Below, one piece after another: positions 26,201 to 33,596 of a stretch of DNA of 43,719 nt. Made by a program: the position numbers and the translations under genes. The notes under the pieces were generated by a model. The model saw only the letters and a program-made list of their open reading frames with translations, was not told the origin of the DNA and made no database searches. The DNA is from a virus. How positions within the stretch are numbered: position 1 is the first letter of the stretch; every line of letters begins with the position of its first letter. The stretch lies in the IMG/VR virus record IMGVR_UViG_3300036985_002110, positions 1 through 43,719 of that record; one strand, written 5' to 3'.

Positions 26201-29200
26201 ATGACGGCGGAGGAGGCTCATGCGCTTGCCGAGAAGGCGATGACCGACCCGCAGTGGCGTCAAGTCGGCTTTAATCCAAAGTTGCACAGCTACTTTTTCG
26301 ACCGTGCCACAGGAGAGCCATTGCAGTCGGCTGAAATGGTTGTGCAGATCGGGTCGCTGGTGCTTGCGAAGAACGCGGTAGTTGCTCCTAAAAGCAAGTT
26401 TTTGTTCTCGCAGACCGAACAAGGCGTCGGCGGCACCTACGACCGCATGGCCCGCCAAACGGTCCTGAACCAGAACGCCCAGCCCACGACGTACTTCCAC
26501 GAACTGATGCACTTCATGTTCGACAGCTACGCCACGCTGATCCAGCAGGGCTTGGCGTCGGAGCAGATGCGCAAGGACATGGACACGCTGGCGCGTGATC
26601 TCGGCAAGCTGGAAGGCGGATTTGACGAGTACGCCGCGATGCCGGCGGAGAAGCAGCGCGAGGTCCACGAAGCGGTGGCCTATTCGTGGGAGGCGTGGTT
26701 GTTCAACGGCGATCTGCCGAGCGAATCGCTGCTGCCGATCTTCGGTCGCATCCGAGAGTTCTTCGTCAACACTTGGAAGACGCTCACGGCGATCAACGAG
26801 ACGTACAAGATCGAGTCTGGCGGCAAGGATCTCCCTGGCATCACGCCCGAGGTGAAGGAGGTCTTCAAGCGCATGGTCGCCGCGCAGGACCAAATCCGCA
26901 TGGCCGAGGCGACGAAGGCTGCGGTGCCGTTGTTCTTGTCGAAGGATCAGTGGATTCAGTACGGCGGCAACGCTGATGACTGGGAGGACTACCAGTCCAT
27001 CGAGCGGTTGCGCATCGAGCAGGCGGTTGCTGGCCTGACGCAGAAGGGCTTGCGAAGTTTGGCGTGGCTGACGCGCAACCATCACGACCGGCTTTCCGCG
27101 ATGAAGAAGCTGGCGGACGCCATCCGCGAAGGCATGTACGAGGAAGTAGCCAACTCGGTCGAGCGCACTCGCGTCGAGCGGTTGCGTCGCTTCTTGCAGA
27201 CTGGCGAGATGGTGGGCGAGGACGGCACGGTCGCGCCCGAGAAGGTGAAGAACCACAAGCTGTCGATCGAGAGCTTCGCCTTGGACGCGGTGAAGGCGTC
27301 CGAGATCATGCAGCCGCTGGACGATGCCGTTTCGGCGGCGGAAGCCGAGCAGCGGATTGCCGAAGGGCTGGCGATCGAGGAGTTGCCGGTTGAGCCGGTG
27401 AAGCCGGTCAAGCCCAAGCCGCTGCCGCCTGCCGGGACTGCGGAGCGTGCGGCCTACGACGCTGCCAGAGAAGAGCATCGCAAGGCGAGCATTGCTTACG
27501 CGCAAGAAAAGGCCCGCATCAAGGCGGCCAACCAGAAGGTTCGCGCCCAGCGCGAGGAAGCCAGCAAGGCGTTGTCGGCGGCGAAGGCGGCGCAGCGCGG
27601 CGGGCTGGAGGCTGTGGCGAAGCAGAAGAAGGAAGCCCGTGACGCGCACCCGCTGGCGTCGATGATGGCCGAGAACGGCGTGACGTTGCACTTGTTGCGC
27701 GACTACTTCGGCTACGAGAACGCCGAGACAGTGCTGAACGATCTGCTGACCTCGCCGTCGAAGGAAGACGCCATCGCGTCCATTCTCGACGCCAAGATGC
27801 TGGCCGAGAACAGCGATCTGGTTACGCAGAACCAAGTCGAGGAGGCAGTCAACGCCTCGTTGTTGAACGAGTTCAACACGCGCTGGCTGATGATGGAACT
27901 CGGCGCGCTGGAGAAGGCGACACTTGGCGGTGCCAACCGGCCCGCCGACTTGCAGCAACAGCAGGAGGCCGAACGGGAGGTCATCGACCTTAAAAACGAC
28001 CTGAGCGAGGCCGAGCAGAAGCTGCGTGCGGCCAAAGACTCCAAGGATCAAAGTTTGATCGCTCGCGCCGAGGAGCGCGTCAACGCCATCCGTTCGGACC
28101 TGAAGGCGAGGCAGAAGCAGGCGGAAGGCAAGTTGCCACCGCGCATCATGCTGAGTGCGGCGCGTGCGGCGGCGCGCATGTCGACGCAGAAGAAGAAGAT
28201 CAGCGAGCTACGGCCTGACCTGCATGTGGTCGCGTCCCGTCGCCACAGCCGCGAGGCGTTGCAGAAGCTGACGGACAACGACTTGGCTGGTGCGCTTGGC
28301 AGCAAGCGGCAGCAGTTGTTGAGCGACCAGATGGCGAACGAAGCGGAGAGCGTCCGCGTTGAGGTCAGCGCGGCGCGACGCATGTTCGCCCGCATCCTCA
28401 AGAACAAGAACCGCAAGGACAGGTCGCTCGACTACATCATGGCGGCGCGGGCGGTGCTCGCCCTGTACGGCGTCGGCACGAAGGATCAGATCCGGCGCGC
28501 TGCGGAGACGGCCAACGACTTCTTGCGCAAGCTCCAGCAGTACGAGCCGGAGAAGTACGCAGAGATCAACCGGATCATTTCCGAGGCGACGGCCAACAAG
28601 AAGGACTTCAAGGACTTGACCGTCGAGGAGTTCCGCCGCCTGAGGTCTGTGGTCATGGAACTGTGGCAGTACGCCAAGGATGACAAGGAGGTCGTGCTTG
28701 GCGAGAACCGCATCCTGGTCGAAGACGCCAAGAATCAGATCCAAGAGCGCGCCGCCAAGCTGGCAAAGGAAGGGCCGAGGCCGGGGCAGACGCAGCGGGC
28801 GACTCCTTTCGAGAGCGCAGTTGCGTTCTTTCGCACGATGGCGGCGAAGATGCGCCGCGCTCAGTCGATGTTCGATGAGTGGGACGGCAAGGATCCTGGG
28901 GTGTTCACGCGCCTGTTCTGGCGTCCGGTGCAGAACGCCATCTTGGACTACCGCTCCAAGCGCGACGCCTTCCACAAGAAGTTCAACGCCATCTTGGACA
29001 AGGTAAGCCCCAGCCTAAAGTGGGTGCCGTACACCAGCAAAGCACTGAAATACACCTTCACCGACACGGCGGAGATCCTTGGCTTCTTGATGCACCTGGG
29101 CAACCAGAGCAACGCATCTAAGATGATCGCTGCCGGTCGCGGCAAGTTTTACGAGTGGGGCACTGTCAACCAAGAGACGGGAGAGGTTGAAGAGTCTCGG

Positions 29201-30922
29201 GCATGGCAGGCGATCCGCGAGATGATCGAAGACGGCGTCCTCACCCAAGAACATGTTGATGCCGTGCAGGAGGTGTGGAACCTGACCGCCGAACTGAAGC
29301 CCGACATCCAGCGGATCTACCGCATGAAGTGGGGCGAGTTCTTCGATGAGGTTCCCGCGCGCAGCTTCGTGCTCAAGTTCAAGGACGGCACGACGAAGAC
29401 CTACGCTGGCGGATACGTCCCGGCGAAGGTTGACCGCGAGTTGGTGACCAACTTCGCAGACCCGTCTGCGGTCGCTAACGTCGATCAGGAGTTCAGGGAC
29501 TCGATGCCCACCACGGGCTGGGGCTTTACGATCGCTCGCTACGAGGGCTACCAGAAGCCGCTGGACATGGACATATCGCGCATCGCGCAGCACATCGAGC
29601 ACACGATGCGCTTCGTGCATGTCCAACCCGCGCTGTGGTCGGTGGCCCGCCTGCTGAAGAACGAGGACATCAAGGCGGCCATCAACTCGATCGACCCCAA
29701 CGCGCTGAACGAGGTGATATACCCGTGGCTGTCGCGTGCGGCATCGCAGCGCACTGGAATCGGCAGCAACAACCCGACCAGAGATCGGTACATCCGCATG
29801 CTGCGCAACCGCTCAGGCATGATGGTGATGTTCGGCAACATCTCCAACACGTTGCAGCAGCTCACAGGTGTCTTCCCCGCGCTGCTCAAGGTCAAGGCGA
29901 GCTACCTGATCGGCGCGGCTCGTCGCTTCGGCAGTGACCGCAAGGGGTATACCGAGGTGGTGGTGGGCAAGTCCAAGTTCATGGACCAGCGCACGCGCAG
30001 CCAAATCTTCGTGCTGCAAGAGGAGATGAACGAAGTCCTGTTGAACCCCAGCAAGTTCGACAAGGTCAAGCAGTTCGCCACGAAAAACGCCTACATCTTC
30101 CAGGCGACGGTGCAGAACATGATGGACTTCGTCATTTGGGGCGGAGCCTACGAGCAGGCCATGGCGGCTAGGCCGGAAGGAATGAGCGAAGCGCAGTGGG
30201 AGGCAGAAGCCGTGGCCCGCGCCGATGCGGCGGTGAATCTGACCCAAGGCAGCACGCAGCCTGAAGCGATCAGTTCGGCAGAGTCCGGCAGCGAACTCCT
30301 TCGCTTGTTCACGCAGTTCACCAGCTACTTCAACATGCTCTACAACCTGAACAGGACGGAGTTCCTGAAGCTCAAGCAGGAGGGCTTCAAGGGCAACAAG
30401 TGGCCGCTGTTCTACACTGCGATGATGGGCTACGCGGTCCCCGGCGTGGTGGCTTCGATCATCGCTGACGCCATGAGCGGCAAGATGGATGACGAAGATG
30501 ACGATGGCTACTGGAACGAGGCTCGCGACATCATGCTGAAGGGCTTGGTCGGTCAGGGCCTGAGCATGATCCCGATCGGCGGCCAAATGGTCGCTGCGGC
30601 GACGATCAACCGGCTGGACGATGTGACCTACAACGACCGGATGTTGAGCAACCCGGCGATCGGCGCGCTCCAGAAGATGGTGGACGGCCAATACGACCTG
30701 ATCGCGGCGGTGGCGAGCGAGGACAAGGACGTAACCAACCGCAAGATCCGCGACGCTCTGGTGCTGTTCGATCTGGTGGCTGGCCTGCCGGTGAGCCAGA
30801 CCTTCAACAAGCTGGCGATGGGCGTGAACGTGATGACCGGCGAGCAGCCGACCTACGGCGTGGTGGACGCGGCGCGGGCGATCATGACCGGCTCCCCGGC
30901 GGAGGGTCTGCGCCAGCGGTGA
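23291..30922 (+). CDS. Giant internal virion protein, gp16-like, with HExxH motif and LPD38-like C-terminus
   Basis: 2543 residues, the longest gene; GTG 23291 overlaps the upstream stop (ATG 23297 is an alternative). Visible order: coiled N-terminus; hydrophobic Ala/Gly helices about 213-255; Ala/Pro/Gln linker about 670-735; YFHELMHFMF near 1068, an HExxH zinc-peptidase motif, with HEAVAYSWEAWLF downstream that could supply a third ligand; long coiled coils about 1385-1460 and 1550-1690; and a C-terminal domain with FTQFTSYFNMLYNLNRTEF, then a hydrophobic stretch near 2370, as in large polyvalent protein-associated domain 38. It fits the podovirus gp16 role (inner core, ejected channel). 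No lytic transglycosylase motif was found; the peptidase may instead attack peptidoglycan or virion proteins. Confidence 0.88.
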   Translation: MTMELSTDLASGFQDPKPITPPPLTPIPAVPTPQVDRSEQLATLALLDAQKQIQEQRRIQQERFQQAVAGDPDMEARKVQIAQQLGIDPADTTQDWKIAEQFARQREVENQAFDEKYPLVAQRMRDFNFVAQAYDDIGHLQQIEKIGNFTKGRYMVKRGYIGAQLASGIGDARLLRDRLSQIDNAIGAVPPLEGVWDSITGGTAEMVGQMSETVPVALAAGAAMAAPGLVAGPAAPISSGTLFTAGFLGAQGAQTAIIEGGNAYLDYIQAGMGEAEAKRAASIVGVINGALETVLGKYALKPFTSAAAKVGPRLAPKVFKPIGKQTVAAGFAESYIKGLGGEIATEIGQEISQIVGQEWGMTVSRPELEQRYSTPEGRQQIYDQIGEIASKTFYSMLVLGLPGPLANAASDARRVEQAQQDTAIIKAIATGATDSKLAARNPELARQFSAEAKGVSEVYVTAADLRSLLGGIDEQATAEGKVQKSAIEMLQELLPAVHKQLVDATTDQDAIVIKTEDLQVSLRNTEMQSKLMPHIRIDKNGMSEAEAAKFEPNIKAMAQTVQNNLSEKAKADKQFRDELRAIRENQTKQIQAAGRSFQEARIGGHLYAQVMALMNAEVNAKLAADGKEPIALADFERVYGMSTRAGVPMSENAIEASRVLGKFEVQPVVQTPQEAAQAAPPTAPAQPAEAAVAPAPEAAVPPAQEAAPQAQEQPQQAPADPVAQAKELLASPPQEMTEQERGVLETFVTEAETAQAAQTTEGDISLPTPQEVGKMIEESVQLEQQPEAAPMAEEQLPSVPEVAPVKPGRAKKQVEQQLQTVLAPENITQLKDGARALAAGQITREQWDALVNKFGKVRLAQAVPALSTPEQMTDALKSSQKDRVIAPTNIPEGQYVGLRLDIPAKQRKNVDVVTIHKAGKGATAGQVIGFTNAAVVTDVEFAAREQLVFRIAQELENKDIAAIVKGKMKPMTAEEAHALAEKAMTDPQWRQVGFNPKLHSYFFDRATGEPLQSAEMVVQIGSLVLAKNAVVAPKSKFLFSQTEQGVGGTYDRMARQTVLNQNAQPTTYFHELMHFMFDSYATLIQQGLASEQMRKDMDTLARDLGKLEGGFDEYAAMPAEKQREVHEAVAYSWEAWLFNGDLPSESLLPIFGRIREFFVNTWKTLTAINETYKIESGGKDLPGITPEVKEVFKRMVAAQDQIRMAEATKAAVPLFLSKDQWIQYGGNADDWEDYQSIERLRIEQAVAGLTQKGLRSLAWLTRNHHDRLSAMKKLADAIREGMYEEVANSVERTRVERLRRFLQTGEMVGEDGTVAPEKVKNHKLSIESFALDAVKASEIMQPLDDAVSAAEAEQRIAEGLAIEELPVEPVKPVKPKPLPPAGTAERAAYDAAREEHRKASIAYAQEKARIKAANQKVRAQREEASKALSAAKAAQRGGLEAVAKQKKEARDAHPLASMMAENGVTLHLLRDYFGYENAETVLNDLLTSPSKEDAIASILDAKMLAENSDLVTQNQVEEAVNASLLNEFNTRWLMMELGALEKATLGGANRPADLQQQQEAEREVIDLKNDLSEAEQKLRAAKDSKDQSLIARAEERVNAIRSDLKARQKQAEGKLPPRIMLSAARAAARMSTQKKKISELRPDLHVVASRRHSREALQKLTDNDLAGALGSKRQQLLSDQMANEAESVRVEVSAARRMFARILKNKNRKDRSLDYIMAARAVLALYGVGTKDQIRRAAETANDFLRKLQQYEPEKYAEINRIISEATANKKDFKDLTVEEFRRLRSVVMELWQYAKDDKEVVLGENRILVEDAKNQIQERAAKLAKEGPRPGQTQRATPFESAVAFFRTMAAKMRRAQSMFDEWDGKDPGVFTRLFWRPVQNAILDYRSKRDAFHKKFNAILDKVSPSLKWVPYTSKALKYTFTDTAEILGFLMHLGNQSNASKMIAAGRGKFYEWGTVNQETGEVEESRAWQAIREMIEDGVLTQEHVDAVQEVWNLTAELKPDIQRIYRMKWGEFFDEVPARSFVLKFKDGTTKTYAGGYVPAKVDRELVTNFADPSAVANVDQEFRDSMPTTGWGFTIARYEGYQKPLDMDISRIAQHIEHTMRFVHVQPALWSVARLLKNEDIKAAINSIDPNALNEVIYPWLSRAASQRTGIGSNNPTRDRYIRMLRNRSGMMVMFGNISNTLQQLTGVFPALLKVKASYLIGAARRFGSDRKGYTEVVVGKSKFMDQRTRSQIFVLQEEMNEVLLNPSKFDKVKQFATKNAYIFQATVQNMMDFVIWGGAYEQAMAARPEGMSEAQWEAEAVARADAAVNLTQGSTQPEAISSAESGSELLRLFTQFTSYFNMLYNLNRTEFLKLKQEGFKGNKWPLFYTAMMGYAVPGVVASIIADAMSGKMDDEDDDGYWNEARDIMLKGLVGQGLSMIPIGGQMVAAATINRLDDVTYNDRMLSNPAIGALQKMVDGQYDLIAAVASEDKDVTNRKIRDALVLFDLVAGLPVSQTFNKLAMGVNVMTGEQPTYGVVDAARAIMTGSPAEGLRQR

Positions 30923-30930
30923 GAATCCGC

Positions 30931-30959
30931 TTGACGTAGCAAGCAGGACTTCGTACTAC
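30931..30959 (+). promoter_or_regulatory. Putative promoter for a small RNA
   Basis: TTGACG (30931-30936), 17-base spacer, TACTAC (30954-30959). The bases up to the -35 box (GAGAATCCGCTTGACG) match the early promoter at 31376-31391 at 15 of 16 positions. It lies between the last late gene and the terminator, with no start codon before the terminator. Confidence 0.5.
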
Positions 30960-30963
30960 TGCC

Positions 30964-31038
30964 GACGCATGGTTCGGCTTGAGGGCCGAGCGTCGTAAAA
31001 CGAGGGTTTCCCCCGGCGGCTGTTGCCGGGGGTTTTTT
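30964..31038 (+). ncRNA. Candidate small RNA of about 75 bases
   Basis: GACGC (30964-30968) and TCGGC (30974-30978) pair with GCCGA (30985-30989) and GCGTC (30990-30994), giving a 10-bp stem with a five-base bulge and a six-base loop. A purine-rich linker (30995-31009) leads to the terminator hairpin. With its own promoter and terminator and no reading frame this looks like an intergenic sRNA. It could equally be the structured 3' end of the late message. Confidence 0.42.
31010..31038 (+). terminator. Rho-independent terminator closing the late region
   Basis: CCCCCGGC (31010-31017), seven-base loop, GCCGGGGG (31025-31032), then six T (31033-31038): a perfect 8-bp stem. It ends transcription from the tail operon before the early genes. 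Confidence 0.93.
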
Positions 31039-31142
31039 GAACGAACACCGCTGGGGCGGTCTGGCACGCACCTACCTCCCATGTCTCCCTGTGATGCGAG
31101 CCTCATCCACTCGCCCCCCAGGCCGCCCCGGCATCTTTTCCC

Positions 31143-31247
31143 ATGCAAGATCACGACGAGCGACCCGAAGTGGTGCTGCTGTACGCCGCCGCCGGGTTCG
31201 CGCTGTGCCTGACGCTGATCGTGCTGTGGCTGTTTCTCTCGCCCTGA
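31143..31247 (+). CDS. Small single-helix membrane protein (34 aa)
   Basis: ATG 31143 opens 34 codons: a short acidic/basic head (MQDHDERPE) followed by an uninterrupted hydrophobic segment (about residues 10-32: VVLLYAAAGFALCLTLIVLW) ending FLSP. This is a clean one-helix membrane protein. No Shine-Dalgarno sequence is visible and no promoter is obvious, so expression is uncertain. It lies alone between the late terminator and the early promoter, the kind of place where phages keep small membrane-acting moron or superinfection-exclusion peptides. Its function is unknown. Confidence 0.4.
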   Translation: MQDHDERPEVVLLYAAAGFALCLTLIVLWLFLSP

Positions 31248-31385
31248 CGCCCTCGGGCCGTCGTGGAGCGATGATCGCCTTGTGACCGTGCCAACAAAGC
31301 CGCGTCGAGATCGAGCCTAGAATCGCCTCCTGCGGCTTCGTGGCGAACCACCATCTCGATCGGCAGAAAAGCCGAGAGATTCCGC
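31248..31385. other. Non-coding stretch before the early promoter
   Basis: Nothing coding seen. TAGAAT (31318-31323) is a good isolated -10 hexamer without a convincing -35. TCGGC-AGAAAA-GCCGA forms a hairpin just upstream of the early promoter. Confidence 0.35.
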
Positions 31386-31415
31386 TTGACGCCGGGTGAC
31401 TCCGGTCGCTACGGT
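31386..31415 (+). promoter_or_regulatory. Putative early promoter, leaderless start
   Basis: TTGACG (31386-31391), 18-base spacer, TACGGT (31410-31415). The GTG start of the initiator gene is only seven bases behind the -10 box, where transcription itself would begin, so the message would have no leader. Confidence 0.6.
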
Positions 31416-31422
31416 CAGGCGC

Positions 31423-32121
31423 GTGAGGTTCTACCCGTTCAACATCGGCGACTACGCGGCGGCCACGCGGCACTTGTCGCTGCTGGAGGATCTGGCCTAC
31501 CGGCGGATTCTCGACGCGATCTACCTCGACGAAAATTTCCCGGCAGGAACGCCCGAGGAGGTCGCCCGCAAGATCGGGATGCGAGATCACGCTGCCGAGG
31601 TCCGCAACGTTCTGACCGAGTTCTTCCGGCAGGACGAAGGCTGCTGGCTGAACTCCCGCTGCCGCGAGGAGATCGACCGCTACCAGTCCCAGGTAAACGG
31701 CGGCAGGCGCGGGGCTGCGGCTCGATGGAAGAATGGGGGGGGCAATGCCCTCCCCAATACCCCCCCCAATGGGGGGGCCATCGACCCCCCAATGCCAACC
31801 AAGAACCAAGACCAAGAACCAAGAACCAAGACCAAGAAGCAGAAGAAGCCTACAGAGGGAGTTCCCGAGGGCGTGTCGCCCAAGGTCTGGCAGGACTTCA
31901 TGGTCATGCGCCGTGCCAAGCACGCGCCGGTCACCGAGACGGTGCTCAACCGCATCGTGGCCGAAGCCGCCAAGGTCGGATGGACTCTAGAGCAGGCGGT
32001 GACCGAGATGGTCGCCCGCAACTGGCAGGGGTTCCGATCTGACTGGGTCATCCGAGATCGTGGCAACAACAAGCACGACCTGTCGAGCATCAACTACGGC
32101 GCGCAAGAGCAGGACATCTGA
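31423..32121 (+). CDS. DUF1376 replication initiator / primosomal protein
   Basis: GTG 31423 gives MRFYPFNIGDYAAATRHLSL, the diagnostic start of DUF1376 phage replication proteins (the frame is open 27 bases further, but the family begins here); 232 aa. The N-terminal domain (1-95) is a winged-helix type DNA-binding unit. A Gly/Pro/Asn and Lys/Gln-rich linker (about 100-145) is encoded by striking repeats. The C-terminal domain (about 150-215, VWQDFMVMRRAKHAPVTETV; NWQGFRSDWV) resembles DnaT/DnaD-type primosome domains. The next gene is a DnaC-like loader, so the two probably open the origin and load the host helicase. Confidence 0.85.
   Translation: MRFYPFNIGDYAAATRHLSLLEDLAYRRILDAIYLDENFPAGTPEEVARKIGMRDHAAEVRNVLTEFFRQDEGCWLNSRCREEIDRYQSQVNGGRRGAAARWKNGGGNALPNTPPNGGAIDPPMPTKNQDQEPRTKTKKQKKPTEGVPEGVSPKVWQDFMVMRRAKHAPVTETVLNRIVAEAAKVGWTLEQAVTEMVARNWQGFRSDWVIRDRGNNKHDLSSINYGAQEQDI
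31735..31850 (+). repeat. Iteron-like repeats and G/C homopolymers inside the initiator gene
   Basis: G8 (31735-31742), C8 (31760-31767), AAT, G7 (31771-31777) and C6 (31785-31790) alternate; C8/G7 can form a 7-bp hairpin with an AAT loop, and three copies of C4-8AAT occur. Six copies of CCAAGA(A) follow at 31799, 31806, 31812, 31819, 31826 and 31832. In phage lambda the origin iterons lie in the linker of gene O, an analogous place. These homopolymers are also slippage-prone. Confidence 0.65.
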
Positions 32122-32879
32122 TGATCCGCAAGCAGATCACCCCCGAGAAGCGGGCGTGCGAGAAGCACGGCGAGTACGAGGCGAAGAACCTCGGCTTGTT
32201 CAATATCGTCTGGTCGAAGTGCCCGTCGTGCGAGCTTGCCGCGCAAGCTGCCGAGCAGGCCGAGCGCGAAGCCCGCGATGCCGAGGAAGCGCGCATCCGT
32301 TGGGCCAACACGATGGAGGCGACCGGCATCCCCGAGCGATTCCGCGACCGCACGCTTGAGACCTACGAAGCTCAGACGGTTGGCCAGAAGAAGGCGTTGG
32401 AGTGGGCCACCGAGTACGCCCACAACTTTGCCGACGTTCTGGAGACGGGCCGGTCGATGATGTTCTTGGGCCGCCCCGGCACCGGCAAGACGCACCTGGG
32501 CTGTGCGATCGCGCAGTACCTTATCAGCAAGGGCAGCACGGCCTACTACAGCACCGTGCAGCGCGCCATGCGCCGGATCAAGGACACCTGGGGACGCAAC
32601 AGCGGCGAGAGCGAAGCCGACGCCATCAAGGCGATGAGCGGTCCCGATCTGCTGATTCTCGACGAGATCGGCGTGCAGTTCGGCTCCGACACCGAGAAGA
32701 ATCTGTTGTTCGATCTGCTCAACGAGCGGTACGAACGCCGCAAGCCGACGCTGCTGTTGTCGAACCTTGCGAAAGAAGACGTTGCCAAGTTTCTTGGCGA
32801 GCGTGTGATGGACCGTCTTCGCGAGGATGGCGGTAGGATCTTGACCTTGGAATGGGATAGCTACAGGAGGAAAGCATGA
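32121..32879 (+). CDS. DnaC-like helicase-loader ATPase
   Basis: AAA+ ATPase of the DnaC/IstB group, 252 aa, predicted to place the host DnaB helicase at the phage origin. Walker A GRPGTGKTH is at about residues 117-125 and Walker B LLILDEIG at about 177-184. The N-terminal region carries C13-x2-H16 and C34-x2-C37, a probable zinc site, then a charged helix (about 40-65), as in phage DnaC relatives. ATG 32121 overlaps the stop of the initiator gene by one base. No helicase gene occurs in the window, so host DnaB is presumably used. Confidence 0.88.
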   Translation: MIRKQITPEKRACEKHGEYEAKNLGLFNIVWSKCPSCELAAQAAEQAEREARDAEEARIRWANTMEATGIPERFRDRTLETYEAQTVGQKKALEWATEYAHNFADVLETGRSMMFLGRPGTGKTHLGCAIAQYLISKGSTAYYSTVQRAMRRIKDTWGRNSGESEADAIKAMSGPDLLILDEIGVQFGSDTEKNLLFDLLNERYERRKPTLLLSNLAKEDVAKFLGERVMDRLREDGGRILTLEWDSYRRKA

Positions 32880-33595
32880 ACGTGGTTACTGACCCGAAGC
32901 AGGCCGGGGAACGCCTGCTGACCTACGCCCGCGAGGGGCGGCTTGTGCAGGGCACTTGGCAAGACGAGAAAGACGGGCGCGAGATCGCCTGCCTGCTCGG
33001 CGCTGCGGCCGGCATCACCGATGCGGACCAGTGCCCCGCGTCGCTGATGCCGGCGTGGGTCGCGCACGCGCTGCCGTCGCTGTTCGATGAGCAGTCAAAG
33101 TCGCACGCTTCATCGTTCGCCATCCTCTGGGGTGAAGCGATGGTGCTCCCTGAGTGGGCGATGATCGACTGGGACGAGGCGCGCACGCAGTGGCTGGCGT
33201 TTGTCGTGGCGCAGGCGAAGGACGCCGCCGCCGACGCCGCCCGCGCCGCCCGCGCCGCCACCGCCCGCACCGCCCGCGCCGCCCGCGCCGCCACCTCCCG
33301 CGCCGACGCCGACGCCCACTACGCCGCCTGCGCCACCTACGCCGCCGCCGCCGCCGCCGCCGCCGACGCCTACGCCGCCGCCGCCGACGCCTACGCCGCC
33401 GCCTCCGCCTCCGCCGCCGCCGCCTCCGCCGCCTCCGCCGCCTACTACGCCTCCGCCGCCTCCGCCGACGCCTTCTACGCCGCCTTCTACGCCGCCGCCG
33501 ACGCCGCCGCCGCCGCCGCCCGCGACGCCCGCGACGCCCAAGGCGACGCGCTCATGGACGCCATCGAGCGCGCCATGGAGGTGGCCCGTGGCTGA
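32876..33595 (+). CDS. Alanine-rich repeat protein, paralogue 1 (239 aa)
   Basis: ATG 32876 overlaps the loader stop and follows a strong AGGAGG. The first ~115 residues form a conserved head: AGERLLTYAREGRLVQGTW, GREIACLLGAAAGI, ADQCPASLMPAWVAHALP, then WGEAM and WLAFVVAQAKDAAA. Residues about 116-215 are almost only Ala with Asp, Tyr, Ser or Arg at intervals, encoded by a GCC microsatellite. A C-terminal RDARDAQGDALMDAIERAME tail closes it. The head recurs in the next gene. The Ala region would be one long helix, superficially similar to alanine-rich antifreeze and coiled proteins. Function is unknown; its early position suggests a host-takeover or immunity factor. Confidence 0.75.
   Translation: MNVVTDPKQAGERLLTYAREGRLVQGTWQDEKDGREIACLLGAAAGITDADQCPASLMPAWVAHALPSLFDEQSKSHASSFAILWGEAMVLPEWAMIDWDEARTQWLAFVVAQAKDAAADAARAARAATARTARAARAATSRADADAHYAACATYAAAAAAAADAYAAAADAYAAASASAAAASAASAAYYASAASADAFYAAFYAAADAAAAAARDARDAQGDALMDAIERAMEVARG
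33223..33530 (+). repeat. GCC microsatellite within alanine-rich gene
   Basis: About 300 bases of near-continuous GCC triplets broken by GAC, TAC, TCC and CGC codons, including 18-bp units GAC GCC TAC GCC GCC GCC. A shorter tract lies in the next gene (33940-34070). Other frames of the tract read as long poly-Pro and poly-Arg shadows. Such tracts change length by slippage, so alleles of different helix length are likely. Confidence 0.85.
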
Positions 33596-33596
33596 C
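33517..33596 (+). repeat. 80-bp perfect direct repeat, copy 1
   Basis: The 3' end of the first alanine-rich gene, including the ribosome site and first codons of the next gene, is identical over 80 bp to 34049-34128. Outside the repeat the paralogues differ at many positions, so this block was homogenised or copied recently. The two copies are 532 bp apart. Confidence 0.9.

Noticed and set aside
33201-33587. Long Pro- and Arg-rich frames over the alanine-rich gene
   Set aside because: They are frame shadows of the GCC microsatellite; the true frame has a strong ribosome site and a conserved head domain.
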